A DNA stretch of 64,000 nt, from NCBI GenBank assembly GCA_030715135.1, contig JAUYVH010000011.1, positions 1-64,000 of the forward strand, written 5' to 3'. Below are positions 7,514 to 16,785 of this stretch, one piece after another. The notes beneath the pieces are model-generated. The model saw only the letters and a program-made list of their open reading frames with translations, searched no databases and was not told the DNA's origin. Source of the DNA: Keguizhuia sedimenti. Its GTDB lineage: Bacteria > Pseudomonadota > Gammaproteobacteria > Burkholderiales > Burkholderiaceae_D. Every line of letters begins with the position of its first letter. Positions within the stretch are counted from its first letter, which is position 1. The position numbers and the translations under genes were made by a program.

Positions 7514-8626
7514 TCAGCCTTGTTGTGCGACGATCGGTCTTGCCATCACTGAGGGCTTGGATCCTTCGAGCCATCTGCGCACTCGTGCTGCATCCGCGAG
7601 CCGCGAATGCTTGCCTTTCGAATCCAGGAACACCATCACAACCTGTCGTCCGTCGATCGTTGCCTGCATAACCAGGCAGCGTCCTGCTTCGGAAATATAG
7701 CCGGTTTTCTGCAGGCCGATCTCCCAGTCCGGATTGGATACTAGGTTGTTCGAATTTCTGTAATGAAGAACGTGGCGGCCAGGTTCGACCGCATAGTTGC
7801 TGTTCGTCGAGTAATAGCGAATGATCGGATGCTGATAGGCTGCCACCACCAATTTGGCCAGATCGCGTGCGCTTGAAACGTTGCCGCTTGAAAGGCCGGT
7901 CGGATCGACATAGCGCGTACTATGCATGCCCAGTGCCCTGGCCTTGGCATTCATGGCCGCAATAAAGGCTGGCAGTCCACCCGGATAATGTCTTCCCAAG
8001 GCGTTTGCAGCACGATTTTCAGAGCTCATGAGCGCGATATGCAGCATGTTTGCGCGCGAAAGCTGCGAGCCTATGGCCAAACGCGAATGCGTGCGCTTAA
8101 CAGTGTCAATATCTTCTTCTGTGACCTGAAGAATCTCATCCATATTCTGATTTGCTTCCAATACCACCAGGCTGGTCATGAGCTTGGTAATGGACGCCAT
8201 CGGCAAAGCAACTTGAGAATTCTTGTCGAGCAGGACTTCAGATGTGTTCTGGTCCATGATCAGCACTGCATTCGAGCTCAACTCCAGCGGGTCGCGGGTT
8301 AAATTCAGCCCTGCCATGTCACCGGCAGTCGCGGGGGCCGGCACGGCCGACGTCCGGGATGAAAAGGAAACGCGCTGAAAGCCCGGCTTTTGTGAGCGCT
8401 GCGCATACGACCGCGACTTGGACTTTGCAGCCACCTTCTTATTCTTCTGACTAGCCTTTTTACTACTAACTTTTTTACTAACACGCTTTGCCGCAACTTT
8501 CTTCGAAACCGACTTTTTGCTTGTCTTGGCTGGCTTCTCAGTTGCCGTTTTTGCCACGGCCATATTTGGCAGAATGGCTACACTTAATGCTAATGACAGT
8601 AGCACTCCGAGCGAAGATTTAATCAT
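7514..8626 (-). CDS. pbpG: D-alanyl-D-alanine endopeptidase PbpG (penicillin-binding protein 7 type, S11 family)
   Basis: This low-molecular-weight penicillin-binding protein cleaves peptidoglycan cross-links in the periplasm. The ATG at 8626 is chosen because AGGGGGA lies just upstream and it gives a clean signal peptide (residues 1-25 ending AVA); an in-frame upstream start would add 27 unlikely residues. A Lys/Ser-rich linker (about 26-72) follows, then the peptidase domain with all three motifs: SITK at 145-148 (nucleophile Ser145), SEN at 202-204 and KTG at 307-309. Length is 370 aa; the basic linker is longer than in E. coli PBP7. It shares a terminator with the convergent IclR gene. 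Confidence 0.9.
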   Translation of the reverse strand: MIKSSLGVLLSLALSVAILPNMAVAKTATEKPAKTSKKSVSKKVAAKRVSKKVSSKKASQKNKKVAAKSKSRSYAQRSQKPGFQRVSFSSRTSAVPAPATAGDMAGLNLTRDPLELSSNAVLIMDQNTSEVLLDKNSQVALPMASITKLMTSLVVLEANQNMDEILQVTEEDIDTVKRTHSRLAIGSQLSRANMLHIALMSSENRAANALGRHYPGGLPAFIAAMNAKARALGMHSTRYVDPTGLSSGNVSSARDLAKLVVAAYQHPIIRYYSTNSNYAVEPGRHVLHYRNSNNLVSNPDWEIGLQKTGYISEAGRCLVMQATIDGRQVVMVFLDSKGKHSRLADAARVRRWLEGSKPSVMARPIVAQQG

Positions 8627-8935
8627 TCGCGTCCCCCTGATTGATGCCTGTAAATGATGCTTACAATAAATTTTCTTGCAGTGTAGCAAAACGGTGCAAA
8701 TCCGCAAGAGAATTAAGGACTTAGCAAGGACGCTTAAACAATTTTCTGATTATCAATTGTTGCTAATCAAGATAGATAAATCCTCATTTCAAAAAATGAA
8801 AGTTTTTTAATTTTAAGCAATGAAAATTCGGCAAGGCTTTTTCAGGACGAGATTTCTACTTTTTCAACCGTGGACGGCGGATGGAATCAGAATTTTGAAC
8901 CAGGAAACACAGCAGTCTTTCCATGTATAAATTTG

Positions 8936-8957
8936 AAATTGTGCAACGCACCAAATT
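8936..8957. promoter_or_regulatory. Operator-like site A upstream of the phasin promoter
   Basis: The imperfect palindrome has core TGC-AAC-GCA at 8942-8950 flanked by AAATTG and CCAAATT. It sits just before the -35 box of the phasin promoter. The same TGC-N3-GCA core recurs at 8998-9006. PHA-responsive repressor PhaR is known to bind TGC/GCA-rich sites at phasin promoters in other bacteria; binding here is inferred. Confidence 0.45.
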
Positions 8958-8961
8958 GTTC

Positions 8962-8989
8962 TTGACATCGACAGCTTTGCTCTTAAAAT
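8962..8989 (+). promoter_or_regulatory. Sigma-70 promoter of the phasin gene
   Basis: A perfect -35 TTGACA (8962-8967), 16-nt spacer and -10 TAAAAT (8984-8989, five of six matches). The predicted start is near 8996, about 50 nt before the ATG. The rest of the 8627-9048 spacer is AT-rich divergent upstream DNA shared with pbpG. Confidence 0.7.
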
Positions 8990-8990
8990 G

Positions 8991-9012
8991 ATTTTGTTGC
9001 GACGCACAATTT
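8991..9012. promoter_or_regulatory. Operator-like site B over the phasin transcription start
   Basis: Core TGC-GAC-GCA (8998-9006) flanked by TTTTGT and CAATTT, so nearly the same as site A and 56 bp away. Covering the predicted start point is a classic position for repression. Confidence 0.45.
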
Positions 9013-9048
9013 GCATGCTTGGTAATAGTTTATAAAAGGAGAATGCTC

Positions 9049-9627
9049 ATGTTTTCATATCCGGATCAACTTTCCTCTGCCACAAAAACCCAGCTCGAAA
9101 CCCAGTTATCCTTGCTTACTGCGCTAAGCGGAAAAGCGTTTGAGAGCATGGAACGCATGATGGAACTCAACATTGCGACTGCAAAAGCGGTGCTGGAAGA
9201 ATCAGGAATCAACTTTCAGCAGCTTCTTGCAGCCAAGGACGCACAGGAATTAATTGCCTTATCCGCGAACCAAGTTCAGCCTAACGCAGAAAAATTCGTG
9301 GCTTATGGGAGACAGCTCGCAGGTATTGCGACCAGTGCGCAAGCTGAATTTGTAAAGACGGCAGAAGAGCAGATTTCCGAAACGAACCGTAAAGCCGTTG
9401 AATTGATGGATGAGGTCAGCAAGAGCGCGCCTCCTGGCTCGGAAAATGTCATCGCCATGATGAGATCCGCTATCGGAAACACCAATGCCGGTTACGAGCA
9501 GTTAAGCAAAACGGTCAAACAGGCGGCAGAAGCCTTTGAAGCCAACATGAATCTGGCTTCGGCGCAATTTGCTCAGTCCAGCGCGAAAACGAATTCCCGT
9601 GCCAGCGGATCGAGAAAGCAGGCGTAA
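9049..9627 (+). CDS. phaP: Phasin (PHA granule-associated protein)
   Basis: The 192-residue protein coats polyhydroxyalkanoate granules. It starts MFSYPDQLSSATKTQLETQL, the usual betaproteobacterial phasin opening. The whole chain is amphipathic helix rich in Ala, Gln, Glu and Lys with no Cys or Trp, ending in a disordered Ser/Arg tail. AAGGAG lies 7 nt before this ATG, while the in-frame ATG at 9043 would be too close to it. It is preceded by a strong promoter with two operator-like sites and followed by a terminator, so it is monocistronic. The intracellular PHA depolymerase at 17.7 kb supports active PHA metabolism. Confidence 0.88.
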   Translation: MFSYPDQLSSATKTQLETQLSLLTALSGKAFESMERMMELNIATAKAVLEESGINFQQLLAAKDAQELIALSANQVQPNAEKFVAYGRQLAGIATSAQAEFVKTAEEQISETNRKAVELMDEVSKSAPPGSENVIAMMRSAIGNTNAGYEQLSKTVKQAAEAFEANMNLASAQFAQSSAKTNSRASGSRKQA

Positions 9628-9636
9628 TCGGAAAAT

Positions 9637-9680
9637 ACGGAAGGCGCGAAGTGCTTCATCCACGCTTCGCCCTTCCGTTT
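9637..9680. terminator. Terminator hairpin between the phasin gene and the DUF349 gene
   Basis: A stem of about 14 bp (ACGGAAGGCGCGAAG with CTTCGCCCTTCCGT, one bulge), then TTTAATCTTT. It separates convergent genes. Confidence 0.75.
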
Positions 9681-9790
9681 AATCTTTGGAACATGCAAGA
9701 TGGCAGTCATTGCGTGCATCCGCAGAAAAGCCAGGCATGCGGGAAGCCTGTATCAAGCGCAATCGCCATTGCACTGAATTGAAGGCTGTT

Positions 9791-12358
9791 TCAAGCGCTG
9801 ATCGTTCCGAACCGATTGACCAGACGCGCTATCCTTGCGCGGCTTGCGTCATCATGTAAGGCGGGCAACCCGCATAGTTTCATTAGCATCGTGGTCCGGT
9901 CGATTGCTGCACCACCCGATCTCAAGGATGCCTGCAACGCTTCGACCTGGAGCTTTAATCGCTCCGATGCCAATTCAGGCGGGCTCTCTACTTCAAGATT
10001 GATTTCCATGCGTAGTAAAGCGCGTTCGAGCTCAGCGCGATTTTCCCTCAGCATTTCGCCGAAACGCATATCGCCGGACCGCAAGGCCGACGATGCCGCC
10101 TGAAAACGGGCATGCAAAATGCATTCGAATGCATCCGGCAAAGGCCCGCACAAGCGCCATTGTTCCTCGAGTTCAGCCACATCCTTTGGCATTCCTGCGC
10201 TGGCTTCTTGCTCGGCGACGATACATAAATCCAGCTTTCTCTGTATCCACTCGAACTGTTCGCGCCGGGCGGCCTGCCGTTCCCTTGCAAGCTCGGACTG
10301 CACACCGGAGACAGCGCGTTTATATCGGTCATGAAGCGCCTGTTCGTTGGTACGCGGCACCGGGCCAATTGCTTTCCATTCTTGTTCAACCTCTTTCAGC
10401 AGGGCCTCCGACTTCTTGCCGTTGTCGTCCGCTTGCGATTCGAGGCGCTCGCACAAGGCCGTCTTAAGACGGTAGTTCTCCAGGTGTTGTGCATCATACT
10501 GCTGCTGGCCGGCTTTGCGCCGTGCCACATGCTCGTCGCATGCTGCGCGAAAACGCATCCACAAGGCCTGCTCATCTCTTCTCTCCAGAGGCAGAGATTT
10601 GGCCTGCTGCTGCCATTGTTGCTGCAACCGGCGCACTGAATTCATCGATTTCCTATCTGCCGGATCGAGATGCATCACTTGCTCGATCAAGTCCTCGCGC
10701 CGCTTGATCTCCTCTCGCTGCGCAGCAGCCAATGGTCCGTTCAATTCAGAGATGGCGTCGGCAAACTGCTTTTCGAGTGCTTTTTTTTCTCTGCGGTCTA
10801 TGGTACCGATCGCGTGCCAGGCTTGCGACATGCGCGACCTGAAGGCAACGATCTTTTTCCAATCTACCGCACCTGTTTCGGTTACCGCAATTTCGGACGT
10901 GGCAAAATCCCTGATCTGTGAAACAAGCGACTGAGCCTTTTCAAGATTCTCCTTTCGCTCGGCCGCCAATGCATTGAAATATTCCGCGACTGGCGCATAC
11001 GCTGTCGTGCATGCAGCATCGAAGCGCAGCCACATTGCCTTGTCGGCTGGTCCGGCAGTAGCATCCATCGATCTCCATTGTGAACGCAGGCTGCCGATCT
11101 TTTTTGCCAATTCGGGTGGACTTGCCTCTTTGCCTGGCAACTCTTCCGCAGTCCTGACCAGTTCTTCCCGGGAAACCTGCCCTCCCCAGCGTGCCCAGCT
11201 TTTTAATCTGTTCAATTCGGCACGCGCCTTTGCCAGGCGGGCGATTTCTTCGTCCTTCCATTTCAGGTCGAGTGACTCCGCTGCGCGCAGTTCCTTTTCC
11301 TGTTCTACAGCCGACTGCAAGACACCCTCTTCCAGTGCCCGTTCCAAGGCCTCCAGGATCTCGCGGAACTTTGACATGTCCACTTTCACAGGCGTTGCAT
11401 TGGCTGGAGTACTGACGGGAGGAAGGGGTTTTACAAAACGTGTCTGCAAACGTTCAAGGCGTTGGTTAAAGAGATGCGCATCGTCTGCAGACAAGGACGG
11501 TAAGGAACGCAGTTCGCGGCGCAGGGTATCGCTGTCCAGATCCATACCGGTCGCCGCTTCCCATGCAGAAAAGGCTTGTTCGTGCGCGGCGATGGTGGCC
11601 TGCCTTCGCGCAAGCTGGCTCAGCAGCTGGCGCGCATGGTCGAGCATTGCTGCGATCTCGGACACCAGATTTTTTGGCAGGGACGATGCTTCCGGCGATG
11701 CGCAATAGCTGGAAAATTTTTCCGAAAAGCCCTTGATCCGTGCGTCTACCGGGTCCATGGATGATGAAGGAAGCGCTTCTTCAAGCTCCCGCATGAGAAG
11801 CTGCACGCCGGTCCGCAGTTCGATCAATCCCCTTTGCAACGCAGTCTGCTCAAGCAGGCGCTGCTGCAATGCGGCTCTTACCTGCTCGAACTGATCCGCC
11901 AATTCTTGGGGAACATCACGCAAAGCATTCCAGGAGCGTTCTATCTCGGATATCTGATTCGGCAGGATTACCGTCTCCTTTGCAAGCGACTGCAATGCCG
12001 TCAAGCACGTACCGGCTTTACGTTCGGTATCTTCCCTTTGCTTGATCGCATCAAGGCGCTGATGCGCCAGCCTCAAGACCCTGCGGTCGGTATCCCGCAT
12101 CGCCAGAACAAGCTTTTCCAGGAGCTCTTTCGAATGAACATGATTCGCAGCCTGCAATCGCGCATCGGCGATCCTGCATTGCAAAACGAATTCCGCAGCT
12201 GCGGATTCATTGCCGACAAGACTTTGGGCTTTGGCAGTGGCTGCCGCTTTTTCGGCGGCCACTGCAGACACGACCTCTTCATCCTTTTCCTGGATTTTCT
12301 GCTTTTCCGAAGTCGGGGGCACTGCCTTGCTGGAACGTTTAAATAGAAAGCTGAACAT
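9791..12358 (-). CDS. DUF349 domain-containing protein
   Basis: The 855-residue cytoplasmic protein is almost entirely helical and charged, with several DUF349 repeats. Recognisable repeat cores include LKSWARWGG followed by RSQWRSMDA, MLRFDAACTTAYAP-like helices, and WMRFRAACDEHVARRK plus a later LHDRYKRAVSGVQSEL. The N-terminal 40 residues are a Lys/Glu/Ala-rich low-complexity segment. DUF349 proteins are common in betaproteobacteria; no firm biochemical role is known to me. No operon partner is near. A GTTGTG/CACAAC inverted repeat lies 24-40 nt upstream of the start. Confidence 0.85.
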   Translation of the reverse strand: MFSFLFKRSSKAVPPTSEKQKIQEKDEEVVSAVAAEKAAATAKAQSLVGNESAAAEFVLQCRIADARLQAANHVHSKELLEKLVLAMRDTDRRVLRLAHQRLDAIKQREDTERKAGTCLTALQSLAKETVILPNQISEIERSWNALRDVPQELADQFEQVRAALQQRLLEQTALQRGLIELRTGVQLLMRELEEALPSSSMDPVDARIKGFSEKFSSYCASPEASSLPKNLVSEIAAMLDHARQLLSQLARRQATIAAHEQAFSAWEAATGMDLDSDTLRRELRSLPSLSADDAHLFNQRLERLQTRFVKPLPPVSTPANATPVKVDMSKFREILEALERALEEGVLQSAVEQEKELRAAESLDLKWKDEEIARLAKARAELNRLKSWARWGGQVSREELVRTAEELPGKEASPPELAKKIGSLRSQWRSMDATAGPADKAMWLRFDAACTTAYAPVAEYFNALAAERKENLEKAQSLVSQIRDFATSEIAVTETGAVDWKKIVAFRSRMSQAWHAIGTIDRREKKALEKQFADAISELNGPLAAAQREEIKRREDLIEQVMHLDPADRKSMNSVRRLQQQWQQQAKSLPLERRDEQALWMRFRAACDEHVARRKAGQQQYDAQHLENYRLKTALCERLESQADDNGKKSEALLKEVEQEWKAIGPVPRTNEQALHDRYKRAVSGVQSELARERQAARREQFEWIQRKLDLCIVAEQEASAGMPKDVAELEEQWRLCGPLPDAFECILHARFQAASSALRSGDMRFGEMLRENRAELERALLRMEINLEVESPPELASERLKLQVEALQASLRSGGAAIDRTTMLMKLCGLPALHDDASRARIARLVNRFGTISA

Positions 12359-12714
12359 GTAGAGGTTACCGAAATCTTAATGTTGTGATGCGCACAACCG
12401 ACGCGATTTTATTGGCGCCTGTACGAATGTTTAATCGAAGTATCGCAGAGGAACGCACGGGTCCATATACCTGTCTTTTTGCATTAATTAGCAATAAACA
12501 AAGTTGCATACCGCCCAAAATTTCTTCAAACGAAAATATGAAGCGATTCTAACCCGCTTAGCCGGATTGGTCTGCAATGACAGATTTGATGATTATTCGG
12601 ATATTGGAGTTCGTCCGCTCAAGTTCATCCACAAGAATAAACATCGCGCTACCGTGTCGCCCAGAGAAACGCTTGTTTCCCCAATCCGGTAGCAGGCGGA
12701 TATGGCGGCTACTA
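12359..12714 (-). other. Spacer upstream of the DUF349 gene
   Basis: It contains an inverted repeat GTTGTG-N5-CACAAC at 12382-12398, close to the DUF349 gene start. The remainder has no convincing open frame, although small frames exist on both strands. Confidence 0.4.
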
Positions 12715-13518
12715 TTACAAGGACATGCGATAACGCACATGCCTTGCATCCAGACCGCTCAGCAAGGTTTGAAAAGCCGATTCGACCTGGATGGAATCAC
12801 CTTTCACGCCCAGTTCAATATGCGCTTCCGTACGCGCATCCCCAACATGCGGCAGGCTGAATACCTTAACAAGTCCGAACTCCGCTTCAATCTGTTCCAT
12901 CAGGGGAGTCAGCGCAGATTCCATCGCATTCAGCGTAAACACTGACTTTTCAATGTTTGTGCTCTTGTGAAACAAGTGCGGATAAATCGTGTCCAGCACC
13001 CATTCCATCATTGGCCCGGCCATTACCGGAAAACCGGGCAAGAAATAATGCGCGCCCTCTTCAGGATGCGCAATGGAAAATCCGGGAATCTTGTTGTAAG
13101 GATTGGGTATCAGCTGCGCTCCCTGTGGAAATTCGCCCATCTTCAGCCGATGCAGATTTTCCGGGGCATCCAGCTGCGGCTCTTTTCCTTCCGTTCTGGC
13201 CATATCGGCGATGCGCTCTTGTATCTTTTCCTTTGCACCGGGATGAAGAACCAGTGGCAAGCCTAATGCCGCCGCCGCGCACCGGCGCGTATGGTCGTCC
13301 GGTGTCGCACCGATACCGCCGCAGGAAAATACGATGTCGCGGCTTGCAAAGCTTCGCTGCAGGGTCGCCGTGATCCGCGCCGGGTCATCTCCAATGTACT
13401 CGGCCCAGCTAAGCTGCATGCCTCGTGTGGAAAGCAACTCAATCAACTTGGCTAAATGCCTGTCGGCACGCTTACCAGAAAGGATTTCATCGCCGATAAT
13501 CAAAAGTCCGATTGCCAT
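12715..13518 (-). CDS. Molybdopterin-binding/CinA N-terminal-like protein
   Basis: The 267-residue protein opens with GLLIIGDEILSGKRADRHL, the MoCF-biosynthesis/CinA N-terminal signature. It continues with FSCGGIGATPDDHTRRCAAA, the second conserved block (GG-x-G-x-T-x-D-D-x-T). The C-terminal nicotinamide-nucleotide amidase domain of full CinA is absent, so it is the stand-alone form (COG1058 type). Such proteins can have ADP-ribose pyrophosphatase-like activity in the CinA family; that is not demonstrable here. The EI24 gene lies 114 nt upstream on the same strand. Confidence 0.8.
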   Translation of the reverse strand: MAIGLLIIGDEILSGKRADRHLAKLIELLSTRGMQLSWAEYIGDDPARITATLQRSFASRDIVFSCGGIGATPDDHTRRCAAAALGLPLVLHPGAKEKIQERIADMARTEGKEPQLDAPENLHRLKMGEFPQGAQLIPNPYNKIPGFSIAHPEEGAHYFLPGFPVMAGPMMEWVLDTIYPHLFHKSTNIEKSVFTLNAMESALTPLMEQIEAEFGLVKVFSLPHVGDARTEAHIELGVKGDSIQVESAFQTLLSGLDARHVRYRMSL

Positions 13519-13632
13519 ACCCGTCCGCCTATATGCTGAATATGAATGATCAAGAGAAGTGCGAAAGATGCGCGTTCTGCGATTTGTGAAAATAAGCTGA
13601 TCGCAAAATGAATTATGCAGCTCCCAGAATTT

Positions 13633-14475
13633 TCAGTTTATGTCTTTTATCGCTTGCGTGATTTGTGCTTCCTGCTGCAGGGTGCCAAGCCGATACTGCG
13701 CCAGTGCTTCCAGGCAGTAGTGCTCGAACCATAAGCCGGTAAACACGAAAACAAGCACATAAAGCCAGATCGATATTCCGGCCATCAGTGGAAACAGCAC
13801 GACGACGAATGCCCCGCCCAGCCATAAAAGGGTGGGCGCAGCGCCCAGCGTCCCGCCGATTGCGCCGATCAACCACAAGCGCCACCTATGCAGGCGCAGC
13901 ACTTCCTTTCTTTCAATCTCGGTCGCATGGTCCGCCAGCGCATCGTAGGCCATCACGCGATAGGTAAGCCATCCCCATAACAGGGGTTGAATAATGAAGG
14001 TAAAAGGCGGCACTACAGTCAAAGGCAAGGTCACGATCCACAGCAGGATAAATACGATGAAAGAAATGCTCGAAATCCATAGGCTTCCCCAGAACGACCC
14101 TCCCTTTCGACGTTCAAGCTCGGCATAATGGCGCAACGATACATGTCTCACGATAGCAGGCATGGCGAGCGTTCCGACGAACAGTAATGCCGTCAATACC
14201 ATTAGCGGCAACAGCACCCACAGCGCAATGATCGGAACCAGCAATGTCTTGATTGCATCCAGGCCCAACCAGTCGAGCGTGCCGGACACCGTACGGAAAA
14301 TATCCTTCTCGGTGAAGAATGCCTGAAGCCAATCAATGGCCGGCTGCAAGCCGTACCAGAGAATCACTCCCCAGATAAGAACCGACGCGATGAACGGCAA
14401 AATGGTCAGCATCAGCATCTTGATATGAAGCTGGGATAACAGGGCACGTGAGAAAGACATCAGAACCAGGCGCAT
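13633..14475 (-). CDS. EI24-domain membrane protein
   Basis: The product has about 280 residues with at least five hydrophobic helices and matches the bacterial EI24/CysZ-like family. Key stretches are MLMLTILPFIASVLIWGVIL near the N-terminus and WGWLTYRVMAYDALADHAT in the middle. The open frame extends 76 codons upstream to 14703, but that part lacks coding character; starts at 14487, 14475 and 14460 are all possible. I chose 14475, which has GGGA ten nt upstream. Function unknown; the neighbouring CinA-like gene may be co-transcribed. Confidence 0.75.
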   Translation of the reverse strand: MRLVLMSFSRALLSQLHIKMLMLTILPFIASVLIWGVILWYGLQPAIDWLQAFFTEKDIFRTVSGTLDWLGLDAIKTLLVPIIALWVLLPLMVLTALLFVGTLAMPAIVRHVSLRHYAELERRKGGSFWGSLWISSISFIVFILLWIVTLPLTVVPPFTFIIQPLLWGWLTYRVMAYDALADHATEIERKEVLRLHRWRLWLIGAIGGTLGAAPTLLWLGGAFVVVLFPLMAGISIWLYVLVFVFTGLWFEHYCLEALAQYRLGTLQQEAQITQAIKDIN

Positions 14476-14633
14476 CGGTGTTCCCATTGGAAGGACTGTA
14501 ATGTTTGACGGTCGCAAGCTGCGGCAAACCCATAGGCACCGCCGCAAGATAAGCGGTATTTTACTGTGCATGGGATATTCATTCGCATATATCATCGCGG
14601 ATCCCATTCCATATGGCCGGTATTTTTCCGGCA

Positions 14634-14815
14634 TCAAAGCAAGGTGTATTTCGTGACGACGTGGCTTCCGAACGGCTTGCCGAATTCGCGCATGATCAGC
14701 CACTTGCCGCCGGTATTTTCCTGCTCCATGTTTCTATGACTGCATGGGTTTGATCCGGCACACCGATTGCCTTCCAGATGCTTATCCAGACTGATAGCGC
14801 AGTGGAATCGACCTT
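14634..14815 (-). pseudogene. Possible frameshifted gene remnant
   Basis: Two overlapping minus-strand frames look protein-like and could join by one frameshift near 14720. The upstream frame reads KVDSTALSVWISIWKAIG followed by VPDQTHAVIETWSRK. The downstream frame reads GKWLIMREFGKPFGS then HVVTKYTLL and stops at 14634. I do not recognise the family. It might also be chance. The rest of the spacer up to 15015 shows nothing beyond the ribosome-binding region of the FKBP gene. Confidence 0.22.
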
Positions 14816-15015
14816 GGCCGCACCTCCTTCGGACCGACAGAGGGTTCTTGCGGTGCGCCGGGAACTGTCGCGACTGCCGCGCCGTCGCCGACTCTTTGAG
14901 AGTTTTTATCGTTCTTCAGAAAGGGACGTTCCGACAAACACAGGGCCAACTGCTACAATGCGAATCTTGACGAATTCGCATCACATTCAGATCACATTCA
15001 GAATAGAGGAAAAAA

Positions 15016-15372
15016 ATGTCCATGACCATGATGGCCTCAGGCCTGCAATATGAAGATATTCAAGTCGGTTCAGGCGAGGAAGCAAAAGCCGGAGCCCATG
15101 TAACCGTTCACTACACAGGATGGTTGCAAAATCCTGATGGCAGCGCAGGAAAAAAATTCGACTCCAGCAAGGACCGCAACAGCCCGTTCCAGTTTCCTCT
15201 GGGAGCCGGCCATGTGATCAAAGGATGGGATGAAGGCGTGCAGGGCATGAAAGTAGGCGGCGTGCGCAAACTGATCATCCCGTCAGGACTTGGCTACGGT
15301 GCGCGCGGAGCCGGCGGGGTGATCCCTCCGAATGCGACCCTGATATTCGACGTGGAATTATTGGGCGTATAA
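15016..15372 (+). CDS. FKBP-type peptidyl-prolyl cis-trans isomerase
   Basis: This single-domain FKBP of 118 residues catalyses cis-trans isomerisation of X-Pro bonds. There is no signal peptide, so it is cytoplasmic. Conserved pieces are VHYTGWLQNPDG, KFDSSKDRNSPFQFPLGAG, VIKGWDEGVQGMKVGG and the C-terminal GVIPPNATLIFDVELLGV. The active-site Tyr, Phe, Asp, Trp and late Phe positions all appear. AGAGGAA precedes the ATG. It is convergent with the 2-hydroxyacid dehydrogenase gene, 54 nt away. Confidence 0.93.
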   Translation: MSMTMMASGLQYEDIQVGSGEEAKAGAHVTVHYTGWLQNPDGSAGKKFDSSKDRNSPFQFPLGAGHVIKGWDEGVQGMKVGGVRKLIIPSGLGYGARGAGGVIPPNATLIFDVELLGV

Positions 15373-15426
15373 AGCTTCACTCCATCGCCGGCGGCCGCAA
15401 CAAATGCCGCCAGCCACAGCATTCAC

Positions 15427-16422
15427 TCAAGGATTTCCGGTTGTTGAGGCCGGATTCACCGAATTGACCGGGTTAGGCGCAGTCTGCCCGGTCAGAATTG
15501 CAATCAGGTTATCTGCCGCGCAATCAGCCATCGCACGGCGCGTGCGTTCTGATGCACTGGCAATGTGTGGCGTCAGTACAGCGTTCGGCAAATCCAGGAA
15601 TTCCGGATAAAACGCGGGCTCATTCTCAAAAACGTCCAGGCCGGCTGCACCGATGCGCCTTTCTTTCAATGCCTGAATCAATGCCTGATCATCGACAATG
15701 CCGCCGCGCGCGATATTGACCAGCGTCGCAGTTTTTTTCATGAGCGCCAGTTCAGCCCGCCCCACAATGTGATGCAGCTGGGATGAATAGGGCACGGTCA
15801 ATACCACATGGTCTGCCTGCTTAAACAATTCTTCCTTGCCCACATACTGCGCATGATTGGCGTTATCCTCCAGGTTTTGCGATAGACGGGAGCGGTTATG
15901 GTAGATCACCCGCATATTGAATCCCATCGAACGGCGCGCAATGGCTTGCCCGATGCGCCCCATTCCAAGGACACCCAGCGTCGAGCCATGCAGATCCATG
16001 CCGAGAAAGCTGTCGTAACGCCACTTTTCCCATTTGCCTTCCCTTAACCAGCGCTCAGATTCCGTGACCCTGCGGGCAGCCGACATCAGCAATGCCCAGG
16101 CAAAGTCAGCAGTCGTTTCGTTCAATACGTCCGGCGTGTTGGTCACAGCGATGCCGGCACGCGTCGCTGCCTCGATATCGATATTGTTGTATCCGACCGC
16201 CATGTTGCACACCGCTTTCAATTGCGGGTTGGATTGAATCTGCTTGCTGCCGATTCGTTCGCTCAAGGTAGCAAAAATCCCTTGCTTGCCCTGCAGCCTG
16301 ATCGCCAGTTCATCCTCGGAGAAGACCTTGTCTTCCTGGTTTGATTCGACTTCAAAATATTGGCTCAGTCGGGCAATTACGTCGGGAAAAATGGCGCGCG
16401 CCACGAGAATCTTTGGTTTCAT
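15427..16422 (-). CDS. D-isomer-specific 2-hydroxyacid dehydrogenase (glyoxylate/hydroxypyruvate reductase type)
   Basis: The 331-residue NAD(P)H-dependent enzyme reduces glyoxylate, hydroxypyruvate or 2-ketogluconate. The Rossmann motif is GVLGMGRIGQAIARR at about residues 148-162. The catalytic triad is in place: Arg in NIARGGIVDD, Glu in LDVFENEP and His in LTPHIASAS. The substrate-loop motif MAVGYNNID is typical of the GhrB/GyaR group. The last 20 residues form a Pro/Asn/Thr tail. It is monocistronic. Being in the same neighbourhood as glcDEF, it may interconvert glyoxylate and glycolate, which is inference. Confidence 0.88.
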   Translation of the reverse strand: MKPKILVARAIFPDVIARLSQYFEVESNQEDKVFSEDELAIRLQGKQGIFATLSERIGSKQIQSNPQLKAVCNMAVGYNNIDIEAATRAGIAVTNTPDVLNETTADFAWALLMSAARRVTESERWLREGKWEKWRYDSFLGMDLHGSTLGVLGMGRIGQAIARRSMGFNMRVIYHNRSRLSQNLEDNANHAQYVGKEELFKQADHVVLTVPYSSQLHHIVGRAELALMKKTATLVNIARGGIVDDQALIQALKERRIGAAGLDVFENEPAFYPEFLDLPNAVLTPHIASASERTRRAMADCAADNLIAILTGQTAPNPVNSVNPASTTGNP

Positions 16423-16674
16423 GTACTGATCCGGCTTGGAAGTAGATTAAATGCCCGGCGGATTGACCCTACTGCGTGAAAGGATAAAACAGGGGAAGTC
16501 AAAGCGCGGGAGTGCCTTTACCCACTGGATAGTAGCATTATTGGAATCCATAGCGGAACGCCATAAACGCACCGGTTATTTCAATTTACTTAATGTGTGC
16601 TGGGCTATGCTTATCAATACTTCAAACTTCATCGATCCGGCATTTACTTATTTGTAATTTATCTAAGCTCATGT

Positions 16675-16703
16675 TTGTAGGAAAGTTCGATTTGTCTTAA
16701 AAT
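16675..16703 (+). promoter_or_regulatory. Candidate sigma-70 promoter of fdxA
   Basis: TTGTAG (16675-16680), a 17-nt spacer and TAAAAT (16698-16703) lie about 80 nt before the ATG. The 16423-16785 spacer otherwise shows no gene. Confidence 0.5.
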
Positions 16704-16785
16704 ACAAGGCTTTAAGAGCCTAGGCGCACAGCGCTGCGCCGTTCATACGGCCGTTCTTATTTCCAATTGATACTTTAGGACTGTT

